Origin: Pseudovibrio sp. Ad37
GTDB lineage: Bacteria > Pseudomonadota > Alphaproteobacteria > Rhizobiales > Stappiaceae
Assembly (NCBI RefSeq): GCF_001623075.1
Contig: NZ_LMCF01000042.1
Coordinates: 22,450 to 86,449 of the forward strand
Direction: 5' to 3'
DNA: 64,000 bases
Every line of letters begins with the position of its first letter. Position 1 is the stretch's first letter. Below, one piece after another: positions 37,978 through 46,646 of this stretch. The translations under genes and the position numbers were made by a program. The notes under the pieces were generated by a model that worked only from the letters and a program-made list of their open reading frames with translations, made no database searches and was not told the DNA's origin.

Positions 37978-39239
37978 TGTTTAGCCAGCCACTTTTTCTG
38001 TGCTGTTGTGAGGTAATCCCCCCACTCCTTGCCAAGCTCTTCCGCAGACTTGCGACCCAGCAGAGCCTCCTGACTGGTGCGGATGGAGATGGAATCTTTG
38101 AAGAACGCAAATTCTTCAAGGTGTGTTGGCATTGTCAGCGGGTGGACGTCCGGATCGGACAGCTCTTCGAACCAGCCAGCAAACTGCGGCGTGTTGTAGT
38201 GTGGATCACTTTCTGCATCTTTGTAGATCGGCAGAGTTCCCACACGCTTGGACCACTCAAGGTTCGCATCACGGCTTTGAAGCTTCGCAATCAGCTTCCA
38301 GGAGGCGTCTTTGTCTTCGCTGTCAGCAAACATGGACCAGCCCGCATACCCGATGGTTGGGTAGGCCTTGCCATTTGGACCTTTTGGCATGGTGGTCACA
38401 CCGAAATCATTCGGGTCCATGCGCTGCGAAATGCCAATGAGTGCATCCGGATCCTGATCAAGCATGGCACATGTGCCGGAGTAGAAGCCTGCCACGATCT
38501 CGTTGAAGCCCCAGTTCAGGCTGTCTTTTGGTGCAAGACCATCTTGATAGAGGTCCACCATGAACTGTGCACCCTTGATCCACGCATCCGTGGACATGAT
38601 GCTGTTGCCTTCCTCATCGAAGAACTGATCTGTGCCAGCTGCTGTTGCCCCAAACACGGCCCAGCCATTCAAACCGCCAGAGCCACCGCGCAGACAGAAG
38701 CCGTACTTGCCTGGAAGAGCCGATACTTTTTCAGCTGCATCACGGAAGTCATCCAATGTCACAGGTCGATTTTCAACACCCGCTTCCTTGAAGAGCTTCT
38801 TGTTGTAAAACATGGCGCGCAGATAGAAACCGTAGGGCAGCATGTAAGCTGTACCGGAACCACTGCGTGCCATCTCAATGGTGCGGGCATTCAGCTTGTC
38901 GGTGCCATCCCAGCTCTTCAGGTAGGGCTCAAGGCTTTCCAAAGCGCCGTTATTGGCATAAAGCGCGGCCCATGTGTCTGGCATTTCAACCACATCCGGC
39001 GTCTGACCAGCAGAAACCATGGTCGCGAACTTCTCGAAAGCCTGTCCCCAAGGCAACGAGATGATTTCGACATTGGTGCCCGGGTTTTCCGCTTCAAACT
39101 GCGAAACGATACTCTGCAAAACCTTGGTACGTTCCGGGCTTGTGATCACCTCCACCAGTCGAAGATTGGTTTCAGCAGCTGTCGGACCTGCAATAGCTGT
39201 TGCCACAAGACTTGCGGCCAATAATTTCTTCAAACTCAT
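37974..39239 (-). CDS. Extracellular sugar-binding protein of ABC transporter
   Basis: 421 residues. The signal peptide MSLKKLLAASLVATAIAGPTAAET is clear, with cleavage near residue 22. The mature protein has the type 1 solute-binding fold (SQFEAENPGTNVEIISLPWGQ, QTPDVVEMPDTWAALYANNG, YPTIGYAGWSMFADSEDKD). It captures the sugar in the periplasm for the MalF/MalG-type permeases. It follows the PLP-enzyme gene by 22 bp in the same operon. Confidence 0.95.
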   Translation of the reverse strand: MSLKKLLAASLVATAIAGPTAAETNLRLVEVITSPERTKVLQSIVSQFEAENPGTNVEIISLPWGQAFEKFATMVSAGQTPDVVEMPDTWAALYANNGALESLEPYLKSWDGTDKLNARTIEMARSGSGTAYMLPYGFYLRAMFYNKKLFKEAGVENRPVTLDDFRDAAEKVSALPGKYGFCLRGGSGGLNGWAVFGATAAGTDQFFDEEGNSIMSTDAWIKGAQFMVDLYQDGLAPKDSLNWGFNEIVAGFYSGTCAMLDQDPDALIGISQRMDPNDFGVTTMPKGPNGKAYPTIGYAGWSMFADSEDKDASWKLIAKLQSRDANLEWSKRVGTLPIYKDAESDPHYNTPQFAGWFEELSDPDVHPLTMPTHLEEFAFFKDSISIRTSQEALLGRKSAEELGKEWGDYLTTAQKKWLAKQ

Positions 39240-39261
39240 AATTGCCTCTCCTCTAGCAATG

Positions 39262-40425
39262 TTATTCTGATGCTGCCCCTAACGCTTCTTCGAGGTCCCC
39301 CCAGAGATCCTCAGGGTCTTCAAGGCCAACATTCAGGCGAACGACGTGCGGTGACACGCCAAAGAATGCGGTTGAGTTTGGTCCTCCCGATTGAATGAGA
39401 GAGGCCTGCGCAGGGCAAATCAGGCTTTCATGCCCGCCCCAACTCACACCCATTTTGAAAATTTTCAGGTGATTACACAGTGCTTCGACGCTGACATTGT
39501 CTGCCAGTTCAATTGAAAAGAGACCGGAGGTTCCACGCAGGCCAGGATGGGCCTTATTCTGGAACGCCGGATGAAAAACAGTTTTCACGCGAGGATGTTC
39601 AGCCAGTCGCTTGGCAATCTCCATCCCAGCCTGCTCATGGGCTTTCATACGGATTGGCAGTGTCCGCAGGCCGCGCAACAACAACCACGCCTCAAACGGT
39701 GCGATCTTGCCGCCCAGATACTGGGTCACTTCCCCGCGAATTTGCGCCACACGCGCAGCAGACGTGGCGATCACCCCCGCAACCACATCACTGTGGCCAC
39801 TGATGTACTTGGATGCAGAATGGACCACAATATCGCAGTCCAGTTTGATCGGATTCTGGAAGATGGGTGAAGCCCAGCTGTTGTCAATGATCGTTGCGAC
39901 ACCGGCTTCCTGGGCCCGTGCGCACAACGCTTTCACATCATGGGCCTCCATGATCCAGCTGGTCGGGCTTTCCAGATAAAACAGAGCATGCCCGGGCAAG
40001 GCAGCTTCAACCGTCGCCAGATTGCCGCCATCGATGTAATCAACGCTCACACCAAACTTGCGCAGGAAGATTTCAAAGAAACGGAAAGTATCTGGATAAA
40101 CATGTTTGACGGACAAGATCCGGTCACCGGGTTTCACCACAGACAGGATGGCTGATGAAATAGCGGCCATACCACTGGAAAGCGCGAGTGCATCTTCAGC
40201 GCCCTCCAGCTTGGCAATCTTCTCCTCAAACGCACGGACGGTTGGATTAATGCCGCGCGTATAAACCGGGCGGTTGATCTTGCCCGCGAAGGTTTCACAC
40301 ATCTCCTGATAGGAAGAGAACGTGAAAAGCGAGTTTTGAAAAATAGGTGGCACGACTGCATCCGCAAAGGATGTTTCATCATGCGCCACGATTGTTGCTG
40401 TGTCCTCCCCCCACAGGTCGATCAT
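39262..40425 (-). CDS. PLP-dependent trans-sulfuration-family enzyme
   Basis: 387 residues. The Cys/Met-metabolism fold I landmarks are present: YTRGINPTVRAFEEKIAKLEGAE, the GMAAISSAI phosphate loop, VATIIDNSWASPIFQNP (PLP Asp) and the Schiff-base Lys in HSASKYISGHSDVVAG. It is a lyase or synthase of cystathionine, methionine or a related amino acid. Placement between a FadR-type regulator (4-bp overlap) and a sugar importer is unusual, so the natural substrate may be an amino-acid-sugar conjugate or a sulfur metabolite. Confidence 0.9.
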   Translation of the reverse strand: MIDLWGEDTATIVAHDETSFADAVVPPIFQNSLFTFSSYQEMCETFAGKINRPVYTRGINPTVRAFEEKIAKLEGAEDALALSSGMAAISSAILSVVKPGDRILSVKHVYPDTFRFFEIFLRKFGVSVDYIDGGNLATVEAALPGHALFYLESPTSWIMEAHDVKALCARAQEAGVATIIDNSWASPIFQNPIKLDCDIVVHSASKYISGHSDVVAGVIATSAARVAQIRGEVTQYLGGKIAPFEAWLLLRGLRTLPIRMKAHEQAGMEIAKRLAEHPRVKTVFHPAFQNKAHPGLRGTSGLFSIELADNVSVEALCNHLKIFKMGVSWGGHESLICPAQASLIQSGGPNSTAFFGVSPHVVRLNVGLEDPEDLWGDLEEALGAASE

Positions 40426-41147
40426 ACTGCGTCCGTTTCCTGTGCCATTTGCACAATATCTTCTTCAACCACGCTCAAAATTTCCAAGGTATGTTTGCGG
40501 GCCATCTCCGTGTCTCCAGCGGCAACGGCGTCAAATAATTGTCGGTGAAATGGAAAAGACCGTCCGGCAAAATCTTTGCGGTCGAACGGCATATCAAAAA
40601 AGCTCTCAAAAGATTCCCGCATCTGCTGCAACAACTGCTCAAACAGCGGATTGCCTGCAGCACGGTAAATAGACAGGTGAAACTCAAGGTCTTCCGGGCC
40701 AGCTGTCCCATTAAGGTGATGGACCGACTCCATGTGCTCTAACTTGGTGCGCATCTCGTCAATCTCTTCCGGCGTTGCCCGCTTGGCTGCCAGAATAGAG
40801 GCTTCAACTTCAAGCGCCCGGCGCACTTCCAGCGTTTGCAACAGGCCATCACGCTTGGTTGCAATGGACAGCGGCAGGTAAACGGTTTTCTCGGAGAGCG
40901 GGCGCTTTAGATATGTCCCTGACCCACGGCGGATCTCCACGATCCCCAACGCTTGCAAATGGCGGATCACCTCACGAATGGACGAGCGGCCAACCTTCAG
41001 GCCGTTCATCAGCTCTCGTTCCGTGGGCAATCTGTCACCGGGCTGCAAGCCTTCCTCCACGATGAAATCTGTCAGCGATTGCAGAATTGCGTCGCTTCTG
41101 TCCTCGGTCTTGATTGGCCGAATTTTATTATTGGATGGGCTTGGCAC
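40422..41147 (-). CDS. GntR-family (FadR subgroup) transcriptional regulator
   Basis: 241 residues from the GTG at 41147, which has GGAG 6 nt upstream; the frame runs on to 41270 but that part is not family-like. The winged helix has QPGDRLPTERELMNGLKVGRSSIREVIRHLQALGIVEIRRG broken across residues 45-85, and the all-helical FCD domain has EFHLSIYRAAGNPLFEQLLQ and HRQLFDAVAAGDTEMARKH. It should control the operon running to 35351. The overlap with the next gene is ATGA-type. Confidence 0.9.
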   Translation of the reverse strand: MPSPSNNKIRPIKTEDRSDAILQSLTDFIVEEGLQPGDRLPTERELMNGLKVGRSSIREVIRHLQALGIVEIRRGSGTYLKRPLSEKTVYLPLSIATKRDGLLQTLEVRRALEVEASILAAKRATPEEIDEMRTKLEHMESVHHLNGTAGPEDLEFHLSIYRAAGNPLFEQLLQQMRESFESFFDMPFDRKDFAGRSFPFHRQLFDAVAAGDTEMARKHTLEILSVVEEDIVQMAQETDAV

Positions 41148-41475
41148 ATTAGGCTCCGCACAGATGTCTATTTGATTTCGTCTGCCATCAGACGTCAGAC
41201 CAATTTTAGAAACAGGAATCTGCGCTTGTAAATACCTACTGTGTACAACCACTGATTTATCGCAGTGCACCCAGAGGGAAATCTGTGAGATATCAGAGAG
41301 CTGCGGCGGGTATATTAATGTGGTAGGAAGCGGCTGATTTGGAGGGAATTATAGAAAAGATTGGCCTGCACGGGCGCAGACTCGTCCATTGCAATTGATA
41401 ATGAAATTAATCTGAAGGCTTCAGCTCACAAACACGAGCCGCAAAATATTTTAAGAAGCGCTTTTTAGTTCAAGC
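41148..41475. other. Intergenic region upstream of the FadR-type regulator gene
   Basis: 328 bp between the regulator gene and the downstream end of the Cys-rich gene. It should hold the promoter and operator of the sugar/PLP operon. No clear dyad or gene was recognised. Confidence 0.45.
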
Positions 41476-41961
41476 CTAATGCATGCTTCCGCCTGAGCTC
41501 TTTTTCAAAATATCAGTCAGCACATGAGACGGTACAGGCAGCATGACCTGACCGAGGGATTTGAGGGTCTCGGCAAAGTTCGCAGCGGCCTGTTCTACTT
41601 CTTCGCATCTTTGCGGACAGGTAATGTGCTGCAGGCACAGCTCAACGGTGTCGACATCATGTTGCAAGCCCGCAATCAGGCCCATGGTCAGGCATTCTTC
41701 GACACAAAGGTGCTGAGAATCATAAGGGTAGGAGCGGAGCGGACAGGCTGCGCAGCGCTTGAGTGTACGCACGTATTGAGACAGACTGGCGAGCGCTACT
41801 CCGGCATCCTGATGTCCAAGCGCTTCGTTGTACAAGTCCCAAGCCATTTCCCAAGGCGTGATAGAACCTGTTTCAAAGCCGGCGGACCAACGGCGATAAC
41901 CTTCCAGAACCAGTCGTTCCGGTTGGCGTTCCAGGTAAACATCATTTGCCCCAACATCCAT
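41476..41961 (-). CDS. Hypothetical protein with seven conserved-spacing cysteines
   Basis: 161 residues, no signal peptide or membrane segment. The centre carries CxxC (70, 73), CxxxC (86, 90), then Cys109, Cys115 and Cys119 in CLQHITCPQRC, an arrangement suited to zinc or an iron-sulfur cluster. The rest is helical. I do not recognise the family. It is a single gene between gaps. Confidence 0.7.
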   Translation of the reverse strand: MDVGANDVYLERQPERLVLEGYRRWSAGFETGSITPWEMAWDLYNEALGHQDAGVALASLSQYVRTLKRCAACPLRSYPYDSQHLCVEECLTMGLIAGLQHDVDTVELCLQHITCPQRCEEVEQAAANFAETLKSLGQVMLPVPSHVLTDILKKSSGGSMH

Positions 41962-42175
41962 GGCTAGCGCCTCTTTCGTGCATCTGGCGATTGTGTCGCA
42001 TCGTCAGTAAATTAAACATGAGTATCACAGTATAGTTTAATTGAGCATGGATGTTCAAGCAACAGTTTCACCTCACCATGCATTTTGCGGTTGAGATCGC
42101 ATTGATGCACAGGGTGGTTGTGTCCATTGGCAAACCGCGAGGTGTCACGTCTCCCGGTTCTTTTGTGAGGTAAGA

Positions 42176-42613
42176 TCAGAGCCCTGTTAGAACCATGTGC
42201 GGTTCACCATCAGAGGTCTTTTCACTGGTCATGCCATCCGCATTTACCGTGCAAGTCACTCGTTGACGGTACGCAGAAAAGCTTTTGAAACTCACCACAT
42301 CAACCGGCTCATCAAAGTGCAATGTCAGCCGCACCCGGTGGGCCGCGACGGAGCTTTGAACACCAAGAACCTCGGCAGCAAACCGACGTCCAAGATACTT
42401 GCCGGCAACCCTGTCACCGGGCCGCAGAAACGACACAGGTGGACGATTGCCAACAGCAGCATAAAGGGTGTTCCAGTCCTTATAGCCTTGTTGGCGAGCA
42501 ATAAGCTCCAGTGTCTGGGAGTGCGAAATAGTTTCGCCGCGTTTTTCCAGCGCAGCACGCAATTGCTTCGCTTGCGTTTTTAACGCGGAAAGGGAAGGAA
42601 GAGATCCGTTCAT
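42176..42613 (-). CDS. Protein with glyoxalase-associated (Glyoxalase_8-like) domain
   Basis: 145 residues. The N-terminal 55 residues (LKTQAKQLRAALEKRGETIS, SHSQTLELIARQQGYKDWN) match the small helical domain found at the end of glyoxalase-related proteins, here alone. The C-terminal 85 residues are beta-rich with VSFLRPGDRVAGKYLG. Function is unknown; proteins of this type are often plasmid- or mobile-element-borne. Confidence 0.7.
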   Translation of the reverse strand: MNGSLPSLSALKTQAKQLRAALEKRGETISHSQTLELIARQQGYKDWNTLYAAVGNRPPVSFLRPGDRVAGKYLGRRFAAEVLGVQSSVAAHRVRLTLHFDEPVDVVSFKSFSAYRQRVTCTVNADGMTSEKTSDGEPHMVLTGL

Positions 42614-42805
42614 TTCATAGCCTCAAACTATGCGGGATCAACTTGATGGAGCTCGCATTGCCACCAACCCGCTTGTCTGGGCTGAAATCGCATCTTTTGT
42701 TTCAGGCTTCACCATGAGCATTGCTCTGCGAGCGGCAGGGGCCTGATCCCTTGCCGCGCAACCTACAGAGGATGGGTGTTGCTGTCAAACCAAGGTTCTG
42801 TACAC

Positions 42806-43957
42806 CTAGTAAAACTTACCGCGGGCTGTCACCTGCCAAAGCGTTTCCACGACACCGTCACGTACACCTACATACCAGTCATGCAGGTTACAGGTCGGAT
42901 CACAGTGCCCTGGAACGAGCTTGATCTTGTCGTTAATCTTCAACGAGTTTTGCGGATCCTTCAGGACGCCATGCTCATCGGAGTAATCAAGGCTTTGCAG
43001 GTCAGGTCGCTCATACACAGTCGGCGGCCCGGAATCGATGCTGTGTGCCTTCAGCCCTGCATCGCAAACGGCTTGCCCATCTATGTCAGTGGACATGATC
43101 GAAGTCAGCAGGAACAGGGCATGCTCAAAAGTAGGTAAGTGCTTGCCATCTTTGTCTTTCACTTTGCGGTAGTCCGCATCCATGAAGAGATAGGACCCGC
43201 ATTGCAACTCGTTGAACACACCGGATGCGGCTTCAAACGGATATGAGCCTGTCCCTGCACCGCCAACGATATCACAGTGGATCTCTTTGCTTTCCAGCAG
43301 GTCTACAGCATCCTTGGTGATCGTGATTGCCGTATCCAGCAGCGCTTTTCGATCAGCGTAATTGTAGGCATGTTGCGCAGCACCCTGATAAGACTGAATG
43401 CCCGCAAACCGTAAGTTGGCGGCTGCGATGATTGCAGTTGCCAACTCCAACACAGCAGCACTATCTGCCACACCGCACCGGGCACCTCCGCAATCCAGTT
43501 CCACCAGAACTTCCAGCTGTGTTGCGTGTTTGACTGCGGCTTGCGAGAGATCTGCAATATTAGCCAGATTGTCCGTGCAGACTAGGATACGTGCACCAAG
43601 CTTGGGAAGTTGTGCCAAACGATCAATCTTGTATGGATCACACACCTCGTTGGACACCATAATGTCCGTGAGGCCAGCTCTCGCCAGAGCCTCTGCTTCG
43701 CTCACCTTTTGGCAGCACACGCCGCAAGCATTGCCTCGCTCTATCTGTAGTTTTGCAACTTCAGCAGACTTATGCATTTTGCAGTGAGCGCGATGGCGAA
43801 CACCATACTTGGCAATCTCATCACGCATTTTCAGCAGGTTATGATCAAAGGCATCAAGATCAACAATCAAAGCAGGCGTTTGCACGTCATCCAGCTTCAT
43901 TCCCGGTAGGGCAGGGATGTCATAGCCAAGCGTGTACTGGGAAAGGTTTGAGGTCAC
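42806..43957 (-). CDS. D-threonine aldolase/D-serine dehydratase-like PLP enzyme (DSD1 type)
   Basis: 383 residues. Fold III landmarks are DVQTPALIVDLDAFDHNL, the PLP Lys in RAHCKMHKS, GARILVCTDN, ELDCGGARCGV and GGAGTGSYPFEA. The C-terminal metal site PGHCDPTCNLHDWYVG has the His/Cys or Asp ligands of these Mn/Zn enzymes. Possible substrates are D-threonine, D-serine or 3-hydroxyaspartate. No bhc-type neighbour genes are present, so a hydroxyaspartate pathway is not supported. Confidence 0.85.
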   Translation of the reverse strand: MTSNLSQYTLGYDIPALPGMKLDDVQTPALIVDLDAFDHNLLKMRDEIAKYGVRHRAHCKMHKSAEVAKLQIERGNACGVCCQKVSEAEALARAGLTDIMVSNEVCDPYKIDRLAQLPKLGARILVCTDNLANIADLSQAAVKHATQLEVLVELDCGGARCGVADSAAVLELATAIIAAANLRFAGIQSYQGAAQHAYNYADRKALLDTAITITKDAVDLLESKEIHCDIVGGAGTGSYPFEAASGVFNELQCGSYLFMDADYRKVKDKDGKHLPTFEHALFLLTSIMSTDIDGQAVCDAGLKAHSIDSGPPTVYERPDLQSLDYSDEHGVLKDPQNSLKINDKIKLVPGHCDPTCNLHDWYVGVRDGVVETLWQVTARGKFY

Positions 43958-44054
43958 GGCGAAGTCCTTGCAGCAGGCATGAGGTCAGTAAGAACGAAAC
44001 TGAACAGTTAGAACGGCAGAAGCAATGCACCACACACCGCTTCCGCCTGCAAGT

Positions 44055-46454
44055 CTAGCTCGCCTTGATGTAGCGAATCTTGCCACCTGTCGAAATCGTT
44101 TCAGCCGCCCGCAAAATGGATTGGGTGTCGATGCCATAATGAGCATAAAGATCGGCAATGGTGCCAGTCTGACCAAAATGCTCTACGCCAAGAGTGCGGA
44201 TTGTGTTGCCTTTCACCGCACCAAGCCATGCAAGGGTCGCAGGGTGACCATCCAGTACTGTAATGAGCGAACAGTTGTCCGGCACATCATCAAACAAGCG
44301 CTCAATGTGGCTGCGAGCATGCATTGCCCCACGGTCCCGAGCGCGCTGTGCAGCTGTCCACCCTGCATTGAGGCGGTCAGCAGACGTGATCGCCAACAGA
44401 CCAACATCACGGCGGTCTTCCGCCATCATCCCAACAGCGTTGATTGCCTCCGGTGCGACGGCACCGGTGTAAGCGATCACAACTTCCGCATTTGGTCCCG
44501 GTTTGCGCAGCCAATAGGCGCCATCGACAATGTCCTGTTCGTCTTCAGGTGAGATCGTCCGTTGAGGCTGCTCCAGTGGACGGGTGGACAGGCGCAGGTA
44601 GATGGAACCTCCTGTCTGGTCCCGCAACCATGTGCGCTCATCAGGATCGCCTTCACCATCGCGCTGCATGTAATCAAATCCAAAGCGCATGATGGTTGCC
44701 AGCTCATCTACGAAGGCAGGCTCAAACGCGGCAAGCCCGTCCTGAGCCATACCAATCAACGGTGTGCTGATGGACTGGTGGGCCCCACCTTCCGGTGCCA
44801 ATGTCACACCGGATGGTGTTGCCACCAACATGAAGCGGGCATCCTGATAACAAGCGTAGTTGAGCTGGTCAGCCGCACGAAGAATGAACGGATCATAAAC
44901 TGTGCCAATGGGCAGCAAGCGCTGACCGTTGATGCTGTGAGACAACCCAAGTGCAGAAAGGAGGAGGAACAGGTTGGATTCTGCAATGCCCAGCTCAATG
45001 TGTTGGCCTTGCGGAGAAAATGCCCATTTGAAGGTGGATGGTATCCGTTCTGCTTTAAATGTATCCGCCAGTTCTTCCTTGGCAAACAATCCACGTTGGT
45101 TGACCCATGGGCCAAGATTGGTGGAGACCGTCACGTCTGGCGCGGTCGTCACAATATGTTTGGCAAGCTCTTCATCCTGCTTGGAAATTTCATGCAGAAT
45201 TTGACCGAACCCCATCTGCGTGGAAAGCATCTTCTCTGCTGCATTGGGTGCCGGCAATTTTGCCGGTACAGGCACCGTTTTCGCAGAATAGCGACGGCTG
45301 CCTTTTGAGAAGAACGGTGCTTCGGTAACGAAAGTCTGAAGGTTGTGCGGGTCAGATGTGCTTTCCCACTTGTCCCACTCATGCCCTTCGCGAATGCCTT
45401 CCAGCTTACGGTATTCTTCCATCTGCTTAGAGGTCATCAGGCCTGCATGATTATCTTTGTGCCCTGCCAGCGGCAAGCCAAAGCCTTTCACGGTGTAGCA
45501 CAGGAACAAGACAGGGCAATCATGGGTCTTGGCACTCTCAAATGCCTCAATCAGTGACGGCAAATCATGACCACCCAGATTGCACATGAGCTTGGACAGC
45601 TCAGCATCACTGCGCCGATTGATCAGCTCGTTGACCTCGCCCTGATCTCCCAAATCATCCAGCAGCCGCTTACGCCATGCTGCCCCGCCTTGATAGGCCA
45701 GGGCGCAGTAAAGCTGATTGGGGCACAGATCGATCCAATCGCGCAGTTTGCTGCCACCTGGTTCTTTGAAGGCGTCTTCCTGTAGGCTTCCATATTTGAG
45801 CGTGACGACTTCCCAGCCGAAATTGCGGAAGATGCTCTCAAACTTCTCCCAAAGGCCTTCGCGGATCACTGCATCCAATGACTGGCGATTATAATCCACG
45901 ATCCACCAGCAATTGCGCAGGCCATGTTTCCAGCCCTCCAGCAATGCCTCATAGATGTTGCCCTCATCCATCTCTGCATCGCCAACCAGCGAGATCATAC
46001 GACCTTCCGGCGATTTGTTAAGCCCGCCATGCGCTTTCACATAGTCTTGCACCAGTGATGAAAACAGCGTCTGCGCGACCCCAAGGCCAACGGAGCCGGT
46101 TGAGAAGTCAACATCATCAACATCCTTGGTACGAGATGGATAGGATTGAGCACCATGGAACCCACGAAAGTGCTGCAGCTTCTCCAGCGACTGGTTCCCG
46201 GCCAGATACTGGATCGCGTGGAAGATAGGCCCGGCATGAGGCTTCACCGCCACCCGGTCTTGCGGGCTCAAACTATGGAAATAGAGCGCAGTCATGATGG
46301 TGCTGATAGATGCACAAGACGCCTGATGGCCGCCAACTTTCACATCGCCAACGTCAGAACCGCGGAGATGGTTGGCATAGTGAATGGTCCAGGAGGCAAG
46401 CCATCGCACTCGGCTTTCCAGCGTACCCAAAGTATCCAGTGAAGCTGCGCTCAT
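44055..46454 (-). CDS. Large transketolase / homodimeric E1-like thiamine diphosphate enzyme
   Basis: 799 residues from the ATG at 46454, with GGGGAG just upstream; the frame continues to 46550 but the start MSAASLDTLG fits the ribosome site. The thiamine site reads GDAEMDEGNIYEALLEGW with the closing Asn in WWIVDYNRQSLD, close to the AceE type, followed by WEVVTLKYGS. The pyrimidine domain has LGIAESNLFLLLSALGLS with the catalytic Glu. It resembles pyruvate dehydrogenase E1 more than a classic transketolase (about 660 residues). No E2 or E3 gene is near, so its acceptor is unclear. Confidence 0.85.
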   Translation of the reverse strand: MSAASLDTLGTLESRVRWLASWTIHYANHLRGSDVGDVKVGGHQASCASISTIMTALYFHSLSPQDRVAVKPHAGPIFHAIQYLAGNQSLEKLQHFRGFHGAQSYPSRTKDVDDVDFSTGSVGLGVAQTLFSSLVQDYVKAHGGLNKSPEGRMISLVGDAEMDEGNIYEALLEGWKHGLRNCWWIVDYNRQSLDAVIREGLWEKFESIFRNFGWEVVTLKYGSLQEDAFKEPGGSKLRDWIDLCPNQLYCALAYQGGAAWRKRLLDDLGDQGEVNELINRRSDAELSKLMCNLGGHDLPSLIEAFESAKTHDCPVLFLCYTVKGFGLPLAGHKDNHAGLMTSKQMEEYRKLEGIREGHEWDKWESTSDPHNLQTFVTEAPFFSKGSRRYSAKTVPVPAKLPAPNAAEKMLSTQMGFGQILHEISKQDEELAKHIVTTAPDVTVSTNLGPWVNQRGLFAKEELADTFKAERIPSTFKWAFSPQGQHIELGIAESNLFLLLSALGLSHSINGQRLLPIGTVYDPFILRAADQLNYACYQDARFMLVATPSGVTLAPEGGAHQSISTPLIGMAQDGLAAFEPAFVDELATIMRFGFDYMQRDGEGDPDERTWLRDQTGGSIYLRLSTRPLEQPQRTISPEDEQDIVDGAYWLRKPGPNAEVVIAYTGAVAPEAINAVGMMAEDRRDVGLLAITSADRLNAGWTAAQRARDRGAMHARSHIERLFDDVPDNCSLITVLDGHPATLAWLGAVKGNTIRTLGVEHFGQTGTIADLYAHYGIDTQSILRAAETISTGGKIRYIKAS

Positions 46455-46476
46455 TAAACTCCCCGTCGGTTTCATT

Positions 46477-46492
46477 GGAATATTTTTATTCC
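46477..46492. promoter_or_regulatory. Inverted repeat upstream of the transketolase-like gene
   Basis: GGAATA and TATTCC flank a TTTT spacer, 23 bp upstream of the start at 46454. Its position suits an operator or a leader hairpin. No regulator is assigned. Confidence 0.4.
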
Positions 46493-46646
46493 GCGAGGCT
46501 ATCAGATTGCCTTGAGAATTAATCTCTTGAGCCAACTGATATACCTTCATGAATAAGGGAAATTTTTGAGCTTTGATCGAATTTAAGGAAAATACTTCCG
46601 CCTAACCTATTCGTAATGCACTTTTCAGCTCATATACTACGCAGAT

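Noticed and set aside
37947..39224. 425-codon plus-strand frame opposite the sugar-binding protein
   Set aside because: It is the antisense of a clear binding-protein gene with a signal peptide; its His/Cys-rich sequence is typical of a shadow frame.
42806..43957. beta-Hydroxyaspartate pathway aldolase (BhcC)
   Set aside because: The family fits loosely, but no bhcA, bhcB, bhcD or bhcR-type neighbour is present, so only the broader DSD1/D-threonine aldolase call is kept.
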